64,000 bases of DNA. Source: Saccopteryx bilineata. Its lineage: Eukaryota > Chordata > Mammalia > Chiroptera > Emballonuridae. Below are positions 11,530 through 23,520 of the stretch, piece by piece. The notes beneath the pieces were generated by a model. The model was not told the DNA's origin. It made no database searches and saw only the letters and a program-made list of their open reading frames with translations. The stretch lies in contig NC_089490.1 in assembly GCF_036850765.1 (NCBI RefSeq), forward strand, positions 126,632,522 through 126,696,521, in the 5' to 3' direction. Positions within the stretch are counted from its first letter, which is position 1. Each line of letters begins with the position of its first letter. A program made the translations under genes and the position numbers.

Positions 11530-12022
11530 GAGCAGTCCCCACTTTCCAGTTTTGCCTTCCATGGTTTCAGTTACCCACAGTCAACCATGGTCACCTACAC
11601 TCCAAAAAATATTACATGGAAAATTTCAGAAATAAGCAATTCACACATTTTTAAATGGTGTGTCATTCTGAGTAGCAATTTGATGAAATCTAATGAAATC
11701 TTTTGCTGTCCCTCCTAGGATGTGAATCATCCCTTTATCCAGCATCTTCACGTTGTAGCCTTCTTGGTTATCAGACTTACTGTCATGGCACATGCAGTTC
11801 CTGTGTTTAAGTAACTTATTTAACTTAATAATGGCCCCAAAGCACAGGAGTAGTGATGCTGCCTATTTGGATATGCCAAAGAGAAGCCGTAAAGTGCTTC
11901 AAGTAAAAAGGTATGCATATATAGGAAAAAACACAGCACCTATAGGTTTGGTACTATCCAGAGTTTTAAGCCACCCCTTGTGGCTCTTGAAACACATCCC
12001 CCACAAAGAAGGGTGACTAATG
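11530..12022 (+). mobile_element. Internally deleted Tigger-type (pogo) DNA transposon
   Basis: The left end CAGTCCCCACTTTCC and right end GGGTGACTAATG are decayed inverted repeats, followed by TA. Between them lies the start of a transposase frame, MAPKHRSSDAAYLDMPKRSR, typical of the Tigger family N-terminus, which then jumps to the 3' non-coding part (GGAAAAAACACAGCACCTAT). The catalytic region is missing, so it is inactive. Confidence 0.82.
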
Positions 12023-12175
12023 TACACACACACAAAGGGACAAGAGAAGACCTGTCACTGTGATAGGATTGCATACTTGCTCTTGCCTCTTCTTCAAGTC
12101 TAAAGCTTCCTTTGTGAGAAGTACATAGTTTGGAATGAGAGAAGGTGTGGGTGGAAAGGAACAGCATATGGGAAG

Positions 12176-12316
12176 TACCCAGTAACCTTTTTATACCTAC
12201 CGCCCACTTTTGTATCTCTGTTAGTAGTAAAATTTTCTAACCGCCCACCGGTTCCACAGTAATGGTGATTTATAAAGTAAGGAAGTAACTTTACTTTATA
12301 AAATTTATAAAGCAGA
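12176..12316 (+). mobile_element. hAT element, copy 2, 3'-truncated
   Basis: Matches the first ~140 bp of the elements at 10332 and 27009 (TACCGCCCACTTTTGTATCT, AACCGCCCACCGGTTCCACA) and stops abruptly after AAATTTATAAAGCAGAG. The left end has decayed from GTAGTCAACC to CAGTAACC. Confidence 0.85.
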
Positions 12317-15293
12317 GGAACAAGACACATAGTGGAGACAGGAGGGTTCTATCTGAAGCAAAGGGACATTGCCAAAAGCGCAGATGAGGAAGAACAGATA
12401 GAAGGAGGCCGTCTAAAGGAGAATCTGGAGAGGCAGATGGCGCTGGGATAATTAAGTCCAGAAATCAGTGGAAGGAATTTTCAAATGAGGAAGGACAATT
12501 ATAATTCCCCTGCAAGTAAACCTCGCTAACACTTCTGAGCACTGCAAACTCTACTGCAAACTTCAATTTTTCATGGAGACTTGAAAAAAGTTCAGTCGGA
12601 TGACAAAGTACAAGGAGATGAAGGGACACTCAAGAGTCCTTACCATGAAACCCCTCGTATTTCAGGTGCTTGCCCTTCAGTTATGGTCACTGTACTAAAG
12701 CTTCTTTCTGTTCTTTCTCACCTGCCACCTTCAAATATACACCTCTTCAGAGTAGCACCTGGCACCCAGATAAGTCCCTTCTTACTTGCTTGTTTTTTTT
12801 GTGACACACTCAATATTTGAAGTGAATTAGTAAAGCTTTTGGTTTCAAGGCATTCCAGCTGGTGTCTTTATATACAGGGCGATCACAGCTATTAACCAGG
12901 AGATATGCTTCATGGATTGCTGTTGAAAGGAGTGTTTTTACAACACACATTAAAAAGAATACCATTCAGTGAGTGAATGAGAAGTTCAAAGAATCAGTTT
13001 TGAACTGAAAGCAACTATAAAGCTCATATTTAGACTCGCCTCCTAATTTTATAAAGAAAGAAACTATTTTCTGGCAGGTTTTTTTGCCTGCAAATATTTT
13101 CTTCATTTCTCACCCCTATAATAGTATTAAAAGATGTTTCTGTTCCACCTTCTATCTCGATTTCCTTTTTGCTTTTTAATGGCAGCTATGCTACCTGAAA
13201 AAGCATTTTAAGGTGGAACATAGGAAGTCCCTGACAAGGCAAAAGATAAAAAGTTAAATTGAAGAAGCAGCTAGTTCTCTGCTCCTAAAAGGAGAGTTGG
13301 CATACTGTCACTCTCTTCTCCAAATCTCCTGAGCAAGGGATGCTTTTGGACATACAGGTGTCCAAAGTGCCTCTAACTACCCACTCCTTAACTGTCCCCT
13401 AGCCTGGGCTGGGCCCACAGGGCTGTGAGTCACCTAGTGCAGCTCCAATCCTTTCAGGGCTGGAGGACAATTTCAGGTTGTGGTTACCTGTATCCTCTTC
13501 TCTAAAAGCAAAGCTCCTTCAGCTCCCAAACTGAAACCTCAAAGGAAAGAAAGTCCTAAAAGTAGATGAAATTCTCCATTGATTTTTTTTTTTGGAGGAG
13601 GGAGTTTCCATGTTCAATGTTATCACACATGTCAATGAAAGAGATTATCAGGTGACTGACGGAACAGGCCCACATTTCAGGGCTTGACTGTGGAAACTCC
13701 CAAGAAGTTGGAGCTGTGAAAAAGCAAAATGACAGAAGACAAAAAAAACAAACAAACTATTCAGCTCTTGTTTGGTCGTTTAGTAGTTTTCTGATCTACT
13801 GCCTTTTCACATGTGGTGAGTTCAAGGGCGGGAGACAACTGTAAAAGAAAAAAGTGATAATGGTGGCCTAGACACCCTGCCTCGGCCCAAGGCTTACTTG
13901 GTGGTGAAAACTGCATTGCTCCATGTTGGAGCTTCAAATGTGAACAGGAGAGCCATTCAGAAAAGAAACAGATGAGCTGAAAGATATTGAAAGAATAACT
14001 AGATACAAATTAAACCCAAATCATTTCCAAAATGTGTCAAGTTCTATAGTCTGTTCAAAGGGAGGTGATACTCTCATCGGAGTTAACATCTTAGGATGCT
14101 CATCAGAAGAATGTGCAAGTAAGATTCTTATCTGTCCTCAATATTTAAATGACTCTCCAGTAGAACAAAGTACATATACCCACCTTGCAGTAAAAAGTGG
14201 TCTGAATTAGTAGGTGTCCTTACACTGCATATTCTTCGGCAAGCATATAGAGGAAAAAAATGTGTAATTTTTAAAATAATGTACTTTTAAAAGTATACAG
14301 AAAATACCGTTTATCAGTCGGTACTTACAGTTGCTTTCAACTTCTATACATGACAAAGAAGAGCGCTGATTGACATAATCCTTTGACCCAAAAGATCAAT
14401 TACACCAAATGATGCCTGTGCATTTTAAATCACTGAGAGTCAATGATGGGTATTAGACAGAGCAAACTGATTCAACAACAAACATAGCCCGCTGGGAGTG
14501 AATACATTTGTTTGAAAATAATATTTCTTTTCTTAAGTGAGGCATAGCCAACGAATGGGATCAAACGAATAGTTCTGAAGATGAGAACCTTCTATTTCAC
14601 TGCGGTCAAGGCCAGGGCAGTGCCGTTCCCAATGTTTCAATGTGAGCATGCCCGGATAATTTTCTGAATAGACCACCTCTAGGGTACAAAAATGAAACGC
14701 TGCTTCTGAGCCCAGCAATTTCTGCCAAGTGTGTCGACTAAAAGCCTCTGTGACGGTGAGCAGTCACAGTCTGGGAGCATGGCTCAGATCCCCAGCTAGC
14801 TCTAGAATGAGGACAACTCGCAGTGGCATAGAGGTGAGCAGCACTGTGCCCAAGGACTCAGAAGAGAAAATCTTTTGTAATTGCCACTTTCCAAACCAGC
14901 CATCCCCATCACCCCAAACACTAATCACAGATATCTATACCTACAGGACGTCCCAGAAAAACAAATGAAGGCTGCACGTGCACACTCTGTTAAGGACGGG
15001 TGCTGCTGAGGCTGAGGCCAACAGGGAATGGAACTCGGAACTGGAAGCATTTACCTTCTAGACACGCCTCTTCTTCCACTCCCCAGGGCGCACCTGCCCA
15101 ACAACTACTGAACACATCTCTGAATGTCCAACCCCAACTGGGCTGGAGCAGAATTAGTAAGTGGTAAGTAGATCAACAGAATAAAAAGAGACCTGGTTCT
15201 ATGGCACAAAATTCTCTAGACACAGTAGGAGAAAAGGAAACTGTTATCACTGTTTGAAGGAACTGGTGGGTCTAGCAAGACTGCTTATAAAAT
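12317..15293. other. Long unannotated intron stretch
   Basis: Nearly 3 kb with no receptor exon, no recognised repeat and no RNA gene. Short frames (for example 14729-14968) lack recognisable domains. This is one of the longest repeat-poor parts of the window, so single-copy conserved non-coding DNA is possible, but nothing in the sequence proves it. Confidence 0.45.
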
Positions 15294-15308
15294 TACTTCC
15301 TACTTTTA

Positions 15309-15509
15309 TTTTTTGTTTTTTTTTATTATTATTTATTCATTTTTAGAGAGGAGAGAGAGGGAGAGAGAGAAACAGAGAGAGAGAAGAGGGGAGGAGTTGG
15401 AAGCATCAACTCCCATATGTGCCTTGACCAGGCAAGCCCAGGGTTTCGAACTGGCGACCTCAGCATTTCCAGGTCAACGCTTTATCCACTGCGCCACCAC
15501 AGGTCAGGC
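15309..15509 (-). repeat. tRNA-derived SINE, type B, complete
   Basis: Reverse orientation: GCCTGACCTGTGGTGGCGCA head at the right, GGTTTCGAA B-box, CT-rich tract and A/T tail at the left. Perfect 15-bp target duplication TACTTCCTACTTTTA at 15294-15308 and 15510-15524. A recent-looking, full-length copy. Confidence 0.94.
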
Positions 15510-15999
15510 TACTTCCTACTTTTAAAAAAGTATGCTTTGCACGTGACTTCCAATTAAAAATAAAGTTTCACTAAAACAGAAAAATATAACCCAGATCACT
15601 TGAATATAAAAGAGCCAAGATGACACCATACTGGGTGTTGTAAGGTGACAGCACTACTCCAGCTGCCATGAGCTGTCCTTTAAAAAGAACAGTTGTTTCC
15701 CCAGGTACTTTACAGAATCTGGGATTTCCTCTCTGGCATCAGCCTCTGTCTCGCCTTGCACCACAGGAATCCTTCCCAGGCCTGACAATCCTGTCTCCAC
15801 ATTGGGAGATTTCAGAAACATGTTCTTTCTTGCTTCTTTTGTTAGGAATTCATAGAGTCTCACAGAACTTTTGTCAGGAATTTATTGTCTAATAGAACTC
15901 AGCTATAATAACACAACTCCCAGTAGAGCTGCAGGATAATGCTTTAAGTGTGAAGTGTCATCTTACATATAATAAATCATTTTCCTACTTGGCTAATTA

Positions 16000-16565
16000 T
16001 TTAAGTTAATTGATTTTTCTGTTTTGTAATACTTTCAAGTTTATGGGAAAAGCGGCGAGAATTGTACAAAGAATTCCTATAATACCCTCCACCCAGATCT
16101 ATTAAGAGTCTCAAATTCTGACCATTTGCACCCTCCCTCGCTCCCACATTCTCTTTTTCTATATGTACCTGTTATATCTTTCCTGCAATACTTGATGGTT
16201 ATTTCCAGACCGGACATTGTGACTTTTAAGCTTTAATTCTTCAGCATGTATTTGCTAAAAACAAGTACATTCTCTTATAATTCCACACTACTATTAAAAT
16301 TCAGGAAATCTAACTGATCCAATACTACAACCTCAAATACAATACATATTCAAATGTCACCAACAGTGCCAATTAACATTTCTATGGTAATATTTTTCCT
16401 AATCTACAATCACATACTGTATTTAGTTGTCATGTCTCTACTCTTCTTTAATCAGAAAGTTTCTCAGCCTTTATCTTTCATGACATGGATACTTTTTAGT
16501 TCAAGTCAGTTTTTGTATTGAAGATTTCACAATTAATACTTCTCTTATTAATCCTCCTGATTAGT
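16000..16565 (+). repeat. L1 LINE 3' region (old L1M-like)
   Basis: Contains phrases typical of an old mammalian L1 3' region: TTTTCTGTTTTGTAATACTT, ATTTAGTTGTCATGTCTCTA, then TTTCTCAGCCTTTATCTTTC ATGACATGGATAC. No open frame. Family name by recall only. Confidence 0.6.
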
Positions 16566-17929
16566 TGGAGATTATAAATTTCCAGGAATATTAAATAGAT
16601 GATGCTGTGTGTATCACATCTAGAGGCACAGAATGTTGCCTTGTCCCTTTTTAAATTTAAGCACTGTATTTTGATTACTTAAAAGAATATAAGACTAATC
16701 CTCTACAGAAGTATTAACTTTAAAATTTACGGAGCAAAATTCTAACTTCAATAACAATGTTCTAAAATATAATCTCATTGGACAAATTAATAATCAAGTG
16801 GTACAAAGGATAGAAAGACATTTCTTGCACTTTAATTCTTAGCAATGCCATTTACTGATTAAGGACTCTTAGGCAAGTTAATTAATCTTCCTGAACATGC
16901 TCTTCTATATTGGCACTGTAAAAGAAAACTTTTTACCCAGTAATCTGAAATCCATGCATAACTCAGTACAGTTATATTATTGGTATTTATGAGCAATTAA
17001 TGTATCCCTATGAGGTACATTATTTTCTATTTTATATAGTGTAAAGAAAGCCACAAAATCACTTCTTCAAATACACCTCAAGGCAATATTGACAAAAATA
17101 TACAGTATCTTATTTTTTTGTCTTGCAAGTATAGATATGCTCCAAAGTAATCTAGTGGAATGTTTCACTAAAAAGGCATTGTCCTCCCTAATGTATGCCA
17201 GTTAATGATACTAAATAAAGATTTAATGTTACTGAAAGCAAAAATGACTCTTTTTTTTTGAAGAGGAACGAAGACAGTTTCTGTCAGATGTGTCATCTAC
17301 AGTATAATTATAATTGTTGCCAATCTATGCTTAACCACAAAAACTGTATTTTCTCAGTTTACATCATGTGCCCAATCATAGGAATGTATAAAAGAAATAA
17401 TTTACCCTCTATTTGTAGATATCAAAAGAGGGTAATCTTAAAAATTAAAATAAAAGTTATCTTAAAACTATGGTCCATATATTCATATTAATTTCAATAT
17501 ACCAAGAACTAGAATAACATATTACAAAGGTATTTACCTATAGGGTCATAGGCAAATTTAGATTCCAAAAATGTAACTAAAATCTACAAACCTCTTTCCA
17601 CAAATTAGGAAAATGTCTTTCCTCCAGTGAAGAGAAGCTGCTCTCCATGACATACTCGTCTCAAAAGGAAGAAACGTCTGAGTTTCAGTTCATGCAGTAT
17701 ACATATGGGTATTTCTTACAAGCACAAGAAGTTTCTTAGAGAGTAATATTTGGCTAATAAAAACTATCATGCATCCTTTTTAATACCGGAGCCAATCTAT
17801 GGTATTTCATATTTTAATAATGAAGTAAAATAGTGTGTCATAGTTAAGTATAAGTCACACCACAGGGAAGGTAACCCATGTACAACTCACTATCCAGAAG
17901 CATATTTCTACAAGCCAACACACAATTTA
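16566..17929. other. Unannotated AT-rich intron stretch
   Basis: About 1.4 kb of AT-rich intron with no recognised repeat or exon. It ends where the interrupted L2 begins. Confidence 0.45.
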
Positions 17930-18293
17930 AATTATCCAGCATTACTTTTCAAGTCGGCTTCTACCACATCATATTCTCCCGGGTTTCCCTTTATTGACCC
18001 ACTGCTCTGTTCCAGTCTCTGGCTGGCCCCTGCTCTGTCTCATGGATTGATACTGGAGCATCCCAGGATTCAACCTTTAGGCTGCCTTCCACCCCAATCA
18101 CCAATCACTCCCTATGTGACCTTCCTAAGTCTGCTATCTTGAATGTCTTCTAAGCATGATTCTGACATTTATAGTTCCTACCTGATATCACCCTAAATTT
18201 CATTCATATATCCAACTGTCGACATAGCAGTCCCACTTGGATGCCAACAGGCATGTCAAAGCTAACATGCCCAAAGAGAAAGCCTGACTTCCC
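17930..18293 (+). repeat. L2 LINE, left part of an interrupted copy
   Basis: Reads through L2 body landmarks such as TCATATATCCAACTGTCGAC, CCCACTTGGATGCCAACAGG and CATGCCCAAAGAGAAAGCCT, then stops where an LTR begins. The right part resumes at 20599. This L2 is older than the ERV insertions inside it. Confidence 0.82.
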
Positions 18294-18625
18294 CGTTGGG
18301 TAAACAAGTGTGTTTAGGTTTGCTCGCTGGTAATTTGCTTTGGCACGGGGTAGCGCCATGTGTGTGTAGTCTATGAAAGGCTGCGATGCTTGCCCTCGGG
18401 GCGGCAGATGGCACATTGCAGATTGCCTGCCTCCATGAGGAGGGGCGATTGTTTGCTACTGTTTGCCAGAGAAGGGTACTGCTGCCCGCCTGTTTTGCTT
18501 GTGGAGGCTGTGACTCTGGAATGGCCAGAGAGATGAGTCAGGGCTTGGGAGCCCTGAGAAAAAGGAAAGCAGTCTTCCCTGTCTGTTTGCTCATCCATGA
18601 GACTCTAATAAACGGAATGGCCCAC
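18294..18625 (+). mobile_element. Outer LTR, left part (split by a younger ERV)
   Basis: Starts CGTTGGGTAAACAAGTGTGT, a decayed form of the TGTTGGGTAAACAAG start of the LTRs at 33699 and 35533. It runs through CTCTAATAAACGGAATGGCC (AATAAA signal) and is cut at CCCAC by the inner element. The LTR continues at 20477-20598. Confidence 0.85.
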
Positions 18626-18941
18626 TGTGGGGCAGCTGTGTTGGGCTTGCTCACTGGTGTACCAGCTGCAAACACTTTGCTTGATTAGTGCATAAGCATG
18701 TGTGTATGGCCTATACAAGGCTACCTATACAAGGTGCTTGTGCTTGAGACATAGGGGATTGCGGATGCACGGACTGCCTGTCTGCCACTGTGAGGGACCA
18801 TTTTGCTGTTTGTTTTCCCCTGTGTGCCTGTCTACTGTTGTGAGACTTTATTAAACGAAATGGCCCAACGCTTTTCCAGCTCCACAGTTTTTCTACTATC
18901 TGCCAATGTGGACCTGCCTGGCCTCAGCCACCAGCATTACA
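18626..18941 (+). repeat. 5' LTR of the inner ERV
   Basis: Begins TGTGGGGCAGCTGTGTT and ends CAGCATTACA, with ATTAAA in GACTTTATTAAACGAAATGG as the likely polyadenylation signal. It is about 40 bp shorter than its 3' partner. Confidence 0.85.
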
Positions 18942-18976
18942 TTTGGCATAGTGGACAGGATTCAGAGCAGATCAGT

Positions 18977-19500
18977 ATGAAGTCTCCAACACCCTTGAGG
19001 GGTGGAATAGAGGAGTGGTTATTCTCAATGGCTCTCTTGTTGGGGACCATGGGCTGGATGTTTTTTGCAAGAAGAAACTAAGAGCTCTGTGTGTGAAGCT
19101 GAGTGAGATTGAAAGCTCCAAGATGAGCACGAATGACAGTGTGAACTGGAGCATGAGCTGGAGGAGGCCGACCAAGTTCAAGAGCTGCAGAACACCAGCG
19201 GCACCTGGAACTGGAGCAATCTACAGGTTCGTGAATTGCAGTTTGCCCTGGAAAGTGAATGCTGGCAGCAGCAGTTGTTGGAGGAACAACTGGGGGTTCA
19301 GCTTCAGGCTGAGAGCCGGCAGCCACAGGAGCTGAAAATGGAGCTGTGCCAGCAGAGCGGCTCTGAGGTGTCAGGAGCAGGTGTTTCTGGCTCCTCTTCA
19401 GAGGATGAGGCGGCTTGGGCTAAAGTTGCTGTCCGCACACTCAGCTTGGCCAGTGGTCGTCCAGAAGGTAAAAACCCAGCAGCAAAGAGTACCTACTGAG
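18977..19500 (+). pseudogene. Gag-like remnant of the inner ERV (hydrophobic segment, then coiled coil)
   Basis: A frame opening at 18977 encodes 34 residues with a hydrophobic stretch (EEWLFSMALLLGTMGWMFF) and then meets a stop. In another frame, from about 19140, the sequence is a heptad-like, glutamine- and glutamate-rich stretch containing ELQFALESECWQQQLLEEQL and ends at 19499. A hydrophobic N-terminus followed by a coiled coil is the layout of class III (ERV-L-like) Gag. The frames are broken by a stop and a frameshift, and no capsid major homology region or zinc knuckle is seen. A viral origin is inferred from position, not shown. Confidence 0.5.
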
Positions 19501-20121
19501 CCCCTGGTAGGCTTGCTGCAATTGTGGGACATAGGGGTGGACGGCATCATGCTCTCTGGAGCAGAGGTGGAGAGGTTGGCCACTGTTGCCATGCGCTCCT
19601 CCTCAGGCAGTGTCTTCAGAGCTGCCATGATGGCAGGGATGAGGGGGGAGGCCTAAGGCCCTATATGAACCTAGTTGCCTGTAATGGACTTTTACTTTAG
19701 TGATTTGCACAGACGAGCTGAGCTGTCTTATCATGGAATGATTCTTGGACTGCAACCAGAGGGGTGGGGGGCACCGGCTCCCTTGTTGGATGGAACTTTT
19801 GATAGTATGAGAGACCCTGATGGGGGGAACAGCTCCAGTGGATGCCCTCCTGCACCAGGAAGCTACTCTCACCCAGTTGCAGAGATGCACTAAGGACCTT
19901 TTTGGTTTCAATGGACATGGTCCTGGACTGTACAGGACCCCCCACCTATAATGGGTGGCCTTGCTGGCATCATGGGGTGGGGAGTTGGAATTGGGCCTCC
20001 AGTTAACTCCCTGGACATAGTGCTCAGGGAGACATTATAAAGGGTACCTCTGTAATTGCCATTTTTAGAATATATGTAATAATGTACTTACTGTGAGGCG
20101 AGCAACCCTAAAGGGATGGAA

Positions 20122-20476
20122 TGCGGGGCAGCTGTGTTAGGTTTGCTCGCGGGTTTACCAGCTGCAAGCACTTAGCTTGATTAGTGTGTGAGCACGTGGC
20201 AGAGGCACATGTGCATAGCTATATAAGGCTATGGGTACTTGCACTTGAGAGAGATGGGGGATTGCAGATGGCAGATGGCCGATGGCCGATGGCCTGCCAC
20301 CATTTAGCTGTGTTTTTTTTCTTTGCCTGAGAGGTGGTTTCCCCTGCCTCTGAGCTTGTCCGTCACAGTGAGACTTTATTAAACGAAATGGTCCAATGCT
20401 TTTCCAGCTCCACAGTGTGTCTACCATCTGCCCGAATCCAGTGCAGACCTGCCTGGCCTCAGCCACCAGCATTACA
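20122..20476 (+). repeat. 3' LTR of the inner ERV
   Basis: Begins TGCGGGGCAGCTGTGTTAGG right after a polypurine tract and ends CAGCATTACA. It contains a short local duplication (GATGGCAGATGG CCGATGG), missing from the 5' LTR, which partly explains the length difference. Confidence 0.85.
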
Positions 20477-20598
20477 CTCATCATTTTCTGGCTCCACAGT
20501 TCCTTCACGGTCTGCCCGAATCCAGTGAGAACCTGCATGAGCAAGGCCATAGCCACCAGCCCTGCACCCCCCAGCCCCACTCATCCACCAGTATTACA
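20477..20598 (+). mobile_element. Outer LTR, right part
   Basis: After CTCAT the LTR family sequence resumes with CATTTTCTGGCTCCACAGTT and ends CACCAGTATTACA, the same ending as the solo LTR at 35533. Joined to 18294-18625 it makes one LTR of about 450 bp interrupted by the inner ERV. Confidence 0.85.
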
Positions 20599-21425
20599 CA
20601 TCTTGATACACAGTATCACATTCACCCTCTGTTAATCAAAACTTAGCAATAACCTTTGACTCTCCTTTTCCCATTCCACCTCCAAGTCCTATCAGTTAAG
20701 ACTGTAAAATCCCAATTTTATTACCTTCTCATCATCTCTACCACTATCATTTTAGTTCAATTCCATCATCCAATTCCCCAACAGTCTCCTAACGATGGGC
20801 TTCCTAACACTATGCCCATATAGACATTCTGTATTCTCTACTCAGCAGCCAAGGTTATCAAATTATATCAACCCCTTCTCAAGTCCCTCCTCCAAAGGCT
20901 ACCCATCACACCCAGAACAAAATTCAAACCTAAGATTTGAAAGGTGCTACAGTTCAGACTTCTCCAACTTTCTCTCCTACTATTCTCCCCTTCTCTCCCT
21001 TTACCTCAGGCAAAGTGGCCTTCCTGCTGCTCCTTACACATATCAAGCTTACTCTGCCTCAGGGATTTCTTCCTTGATGCATGTATATGTCTGCTCAAGT
21101 GTTAGAAAAGTTGTTCAATCTACTCTAGCTAAAAATAATTGCTCTCCCTTACTCCATCACTTCCCATATTGTCCTACTTATTTTTCTTCATAGCATTATC
21201 TGATGTTACAGGATATATTTATTTATTATCTGATCATCTCCCCACGCGCACACACACCAATAGAGGACAGAGGGAGTGGGGGCTGGGTCAGCCTATTTCT
21301 TAATTGTCTGTCCTCCCTGTGGCTAAGGACTTGGTTTATCTTGTTTATTGCTTATTTTCAGTGACTAGATCAGCATCTGGCATGCAAGTTACTCAATACA
21401 TTCTTATTGAATAAATTAATTAATG
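20599..21425 (+). repeat. L2 LINE, right part of the interrupted copy
   Basis: Continues the L2 body from 18293: CAATAACCTTTGACTCTCC, CAACAGTCTCCTAACGATGG, CTCAGGGATTTCTTCCTTG, CTTCATAGCATTATCTGATG and a tail ending TTATTGAATAAATTAATTAA. Together with the left part it is about 1.2 kb, long for an L2 relic. Confidence 0.85.
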
Positions 21426-21701
21426 GTTCTCATATAGCTAAAAAAACAATTAAGATACCCAGAGGTAAATGGAATTCATAAGAACATATAATAATTATAA
21501 AATATTTTAAAGAGTAAAAATGTCTCTTATAGGGCAGATGTGGACAGAACAATGAAAAGTACATATAAGATAGTAAATTTTCAGAGGAAGAAAATACTAT
21601 CTGTATTAAAAAAAACTCTGAGCAAACTATAAGCACAAAGACCAAAAGTCAAGACCAACTTCTAACAGTTTTGAAATTGGTTTAGTTTAAAGTAAACCAG
21701 A

Positions 21702-22100
21702 GGCCCTGGCTGGTGGTTCAGTGGATAGAGTGTCAGACCAGCATATGGATGTCCCAGGTTCAATTCCTGGTCAGGGAACACAAGAGAAGTGATTATCTGC
21801 TTCTCTCTCTCTCTCTCTCTCTTCCTCTCTCTCCCTCCCTCTCTCTCCTCCTCTCTCTCTCTTCCCCTCCCGTAGTCAGCAGCTCAAATGGGTCGAGCAT
21901 GGCCCCAGGCACTGAGGATAGCTCAGCTGGTTGGAGCATAAGCCTCAGGTGCTAAAAATAACTCGGTTGATTCAAGCATTGGCCCCAGACCAGGGGAGGG
22001 GGATGGGGTGTTTGTTGGCTGGATTCTAGTCAGGGACCATGTGGAAGTCTCTCTATCTCCCCTCCTCTCACTTAAATAAATAAATAAAAAAATAATAAAA
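21702..22100 (+). repeat. tRNA-derived SINE, type A variant
   Basis: Head GGCCCTGGCTGGTGGTTCAG, B-box GGTTCAATTCCTGG, long (CT)n tract and tail ending in (AAAT)n. The flanks AGTAAACCAGAG and AATAAACTAGAGA are a probable decayed target duplication. Confidence 0.9.
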
Positions 22101-22159
22101 TAAACTAGAGACTGTAAAACCATCATATCCAGAAGCATCCTTCCTTTCCTTTTTTTCTC

Positions 22160-23500
22160 CATTTGTTTTCAAAGTGCCCCTCTTTCTGCCTTACCACTCT
22201 TTCTGAATATAACTATATAATAGTTTTATTTACTATGTCTTGAGATTTCCATACTGGACAATTTTACCATGTAGAATTCAGGTTATCTTTTTATTTATAA
22301 AATGTTTTATTTTCTTGTAATTTGAAATGTCAGTTCTGTTGCATCATTTTGTTTTTCTTCTTCAAGGACTCCAATTATTCACATGATGGCTCTTCTCTGC
22401 CTTTCTTCTATTTCAACCACTTTCTCTCTGATGCTTTATACTTATTTCTTTATACCACTGACATTCTTGGCATTGTTCATCTGCCTTGTTCAATGCTGCT
22501 TATTAAAGTTTTGTTTAAGTCTGTTCTCCCTTGGACCTCTTATATTTTAGTCTGTAGTTTTAAAAAATAAAAAAATTAAAATCTACCACTTTATTCTCTT
22601 TCTTTCCTGAGTTCACACTTTAATTTCATTTCTTCTTGGGTTTTTTTTCCACTTCTAACCTTAGTTTCTGAATTTATAATTCAAGGTGTTTTTTTATATT
22701 TTAATATTTGTTTGAAGGCATTTAATTTAGAGTGTCATGTTACAATTGTCTTCTGTTTCATGGTTGCTTTTCAAAGAGGAATTTCCACCAACTGAAATGT
22801 TTGATTCTCTATTCTATTTTGATCTTGCAGTACTTTCATAGAAATAAAGACTGATTACATTTAGCCATTTCTTGGACAAGGTTGACAATATGAACCAGGT
22901 TCTATGATCTTTAGTTCAAGTGCACCCTCTCCTGTCTGTGGCATGAAGTGCTATTTCTTTAAAGTTTGGTGTTTGGGGGACAATAGAGAAGCTACATTTC
23001 CTTCAATTTTTTGTTTTATTTTTATCTTGTGGTATTCTAGATTTCCCCACCTTACTTCCTTTCCCTTCACCAATAAGACTCCAAAGGATGCCTCTCCCTG
23101 ATTTTAATCTTGTTTATCCCTAGTGCATTTTTCCCATACTGCTACCTGTGAGCTTTGAAGTCCCCTCCTCTTTACTAAGTGTTCTTATATCTACCTGATG
23201 CTCTTCCAGTATTTTTACACTAAGGGTAGACTATTTTTCTGATGGTGATTTTCACACAATCTTTTCTTGTCCCTTCCTCAAAGTGTTTCCAGAAACCCCA
23301 AACTGTCCACAAAGATTTACAATGAAAACTCATGAAATAGCTCTACTGAAGACTTATTACTTTTCTACATACAGTAACTTAAGTTTACACTGTCCTCTGT
23401 CTTCCAGTTTGGCTGAAGGTGAAGGATTTATGTGGTTTAATTTGTTTCTTACTGATTTGTACAGTTTTTTGGAAGATGTTGGAGGAATTGAGTACTAGAT
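22160..23500 (-). repeat. Possible old L1/HAL1-like LINE, antisense
   Basis: The T-rich stretch around 22340-22500 (TTTTTCTTCTTCAAGGACTC CAATTATTC, then TTCAACCACTTTCTCTCTGA) reads like the antisense of an old LINE ORF1 coiled-coil region. The rest has no clear match. Low confidence. No gene is visible here otherwise. Confidence 0.35.
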
Positions 23501-23520
23501 AGCAGCAATAATTACTTCAG

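Larger units (their letters stand above)
18626..20476 (+). mobile_element. Non-autonomous class III-like endogenous retrovirus, tRNA-Ser primed
   Basis: Two LTRs (18626-18941 and 20122-20476) bracket a 1,180-bp interior. The 5' LTR ends ATTACA, then two bases, then a primer-binding site at 18944-18963 (TGGCATAGTGGACAGGATTC), which pairs with the 3' end of tRNA-Ser with three mismatches in twenty. A purine-rich tract AAAGGGATGGAA stands just before the 3' LTR. No reverse transcriptase, protease or envelope frame fits in the interior. Diverged 5-bp duplications, CCCAC and CTCAT, flank it. The element is broken and old: its LTRs differ by many substitutions and indels. Confidence 0.85.

Noticed and set aside
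14729..14968. 79-codon plus-strand frame in a repeat-poor stretch
   Set aside because: No domain, no splice-site logic and unremarkable composition; chance frame.
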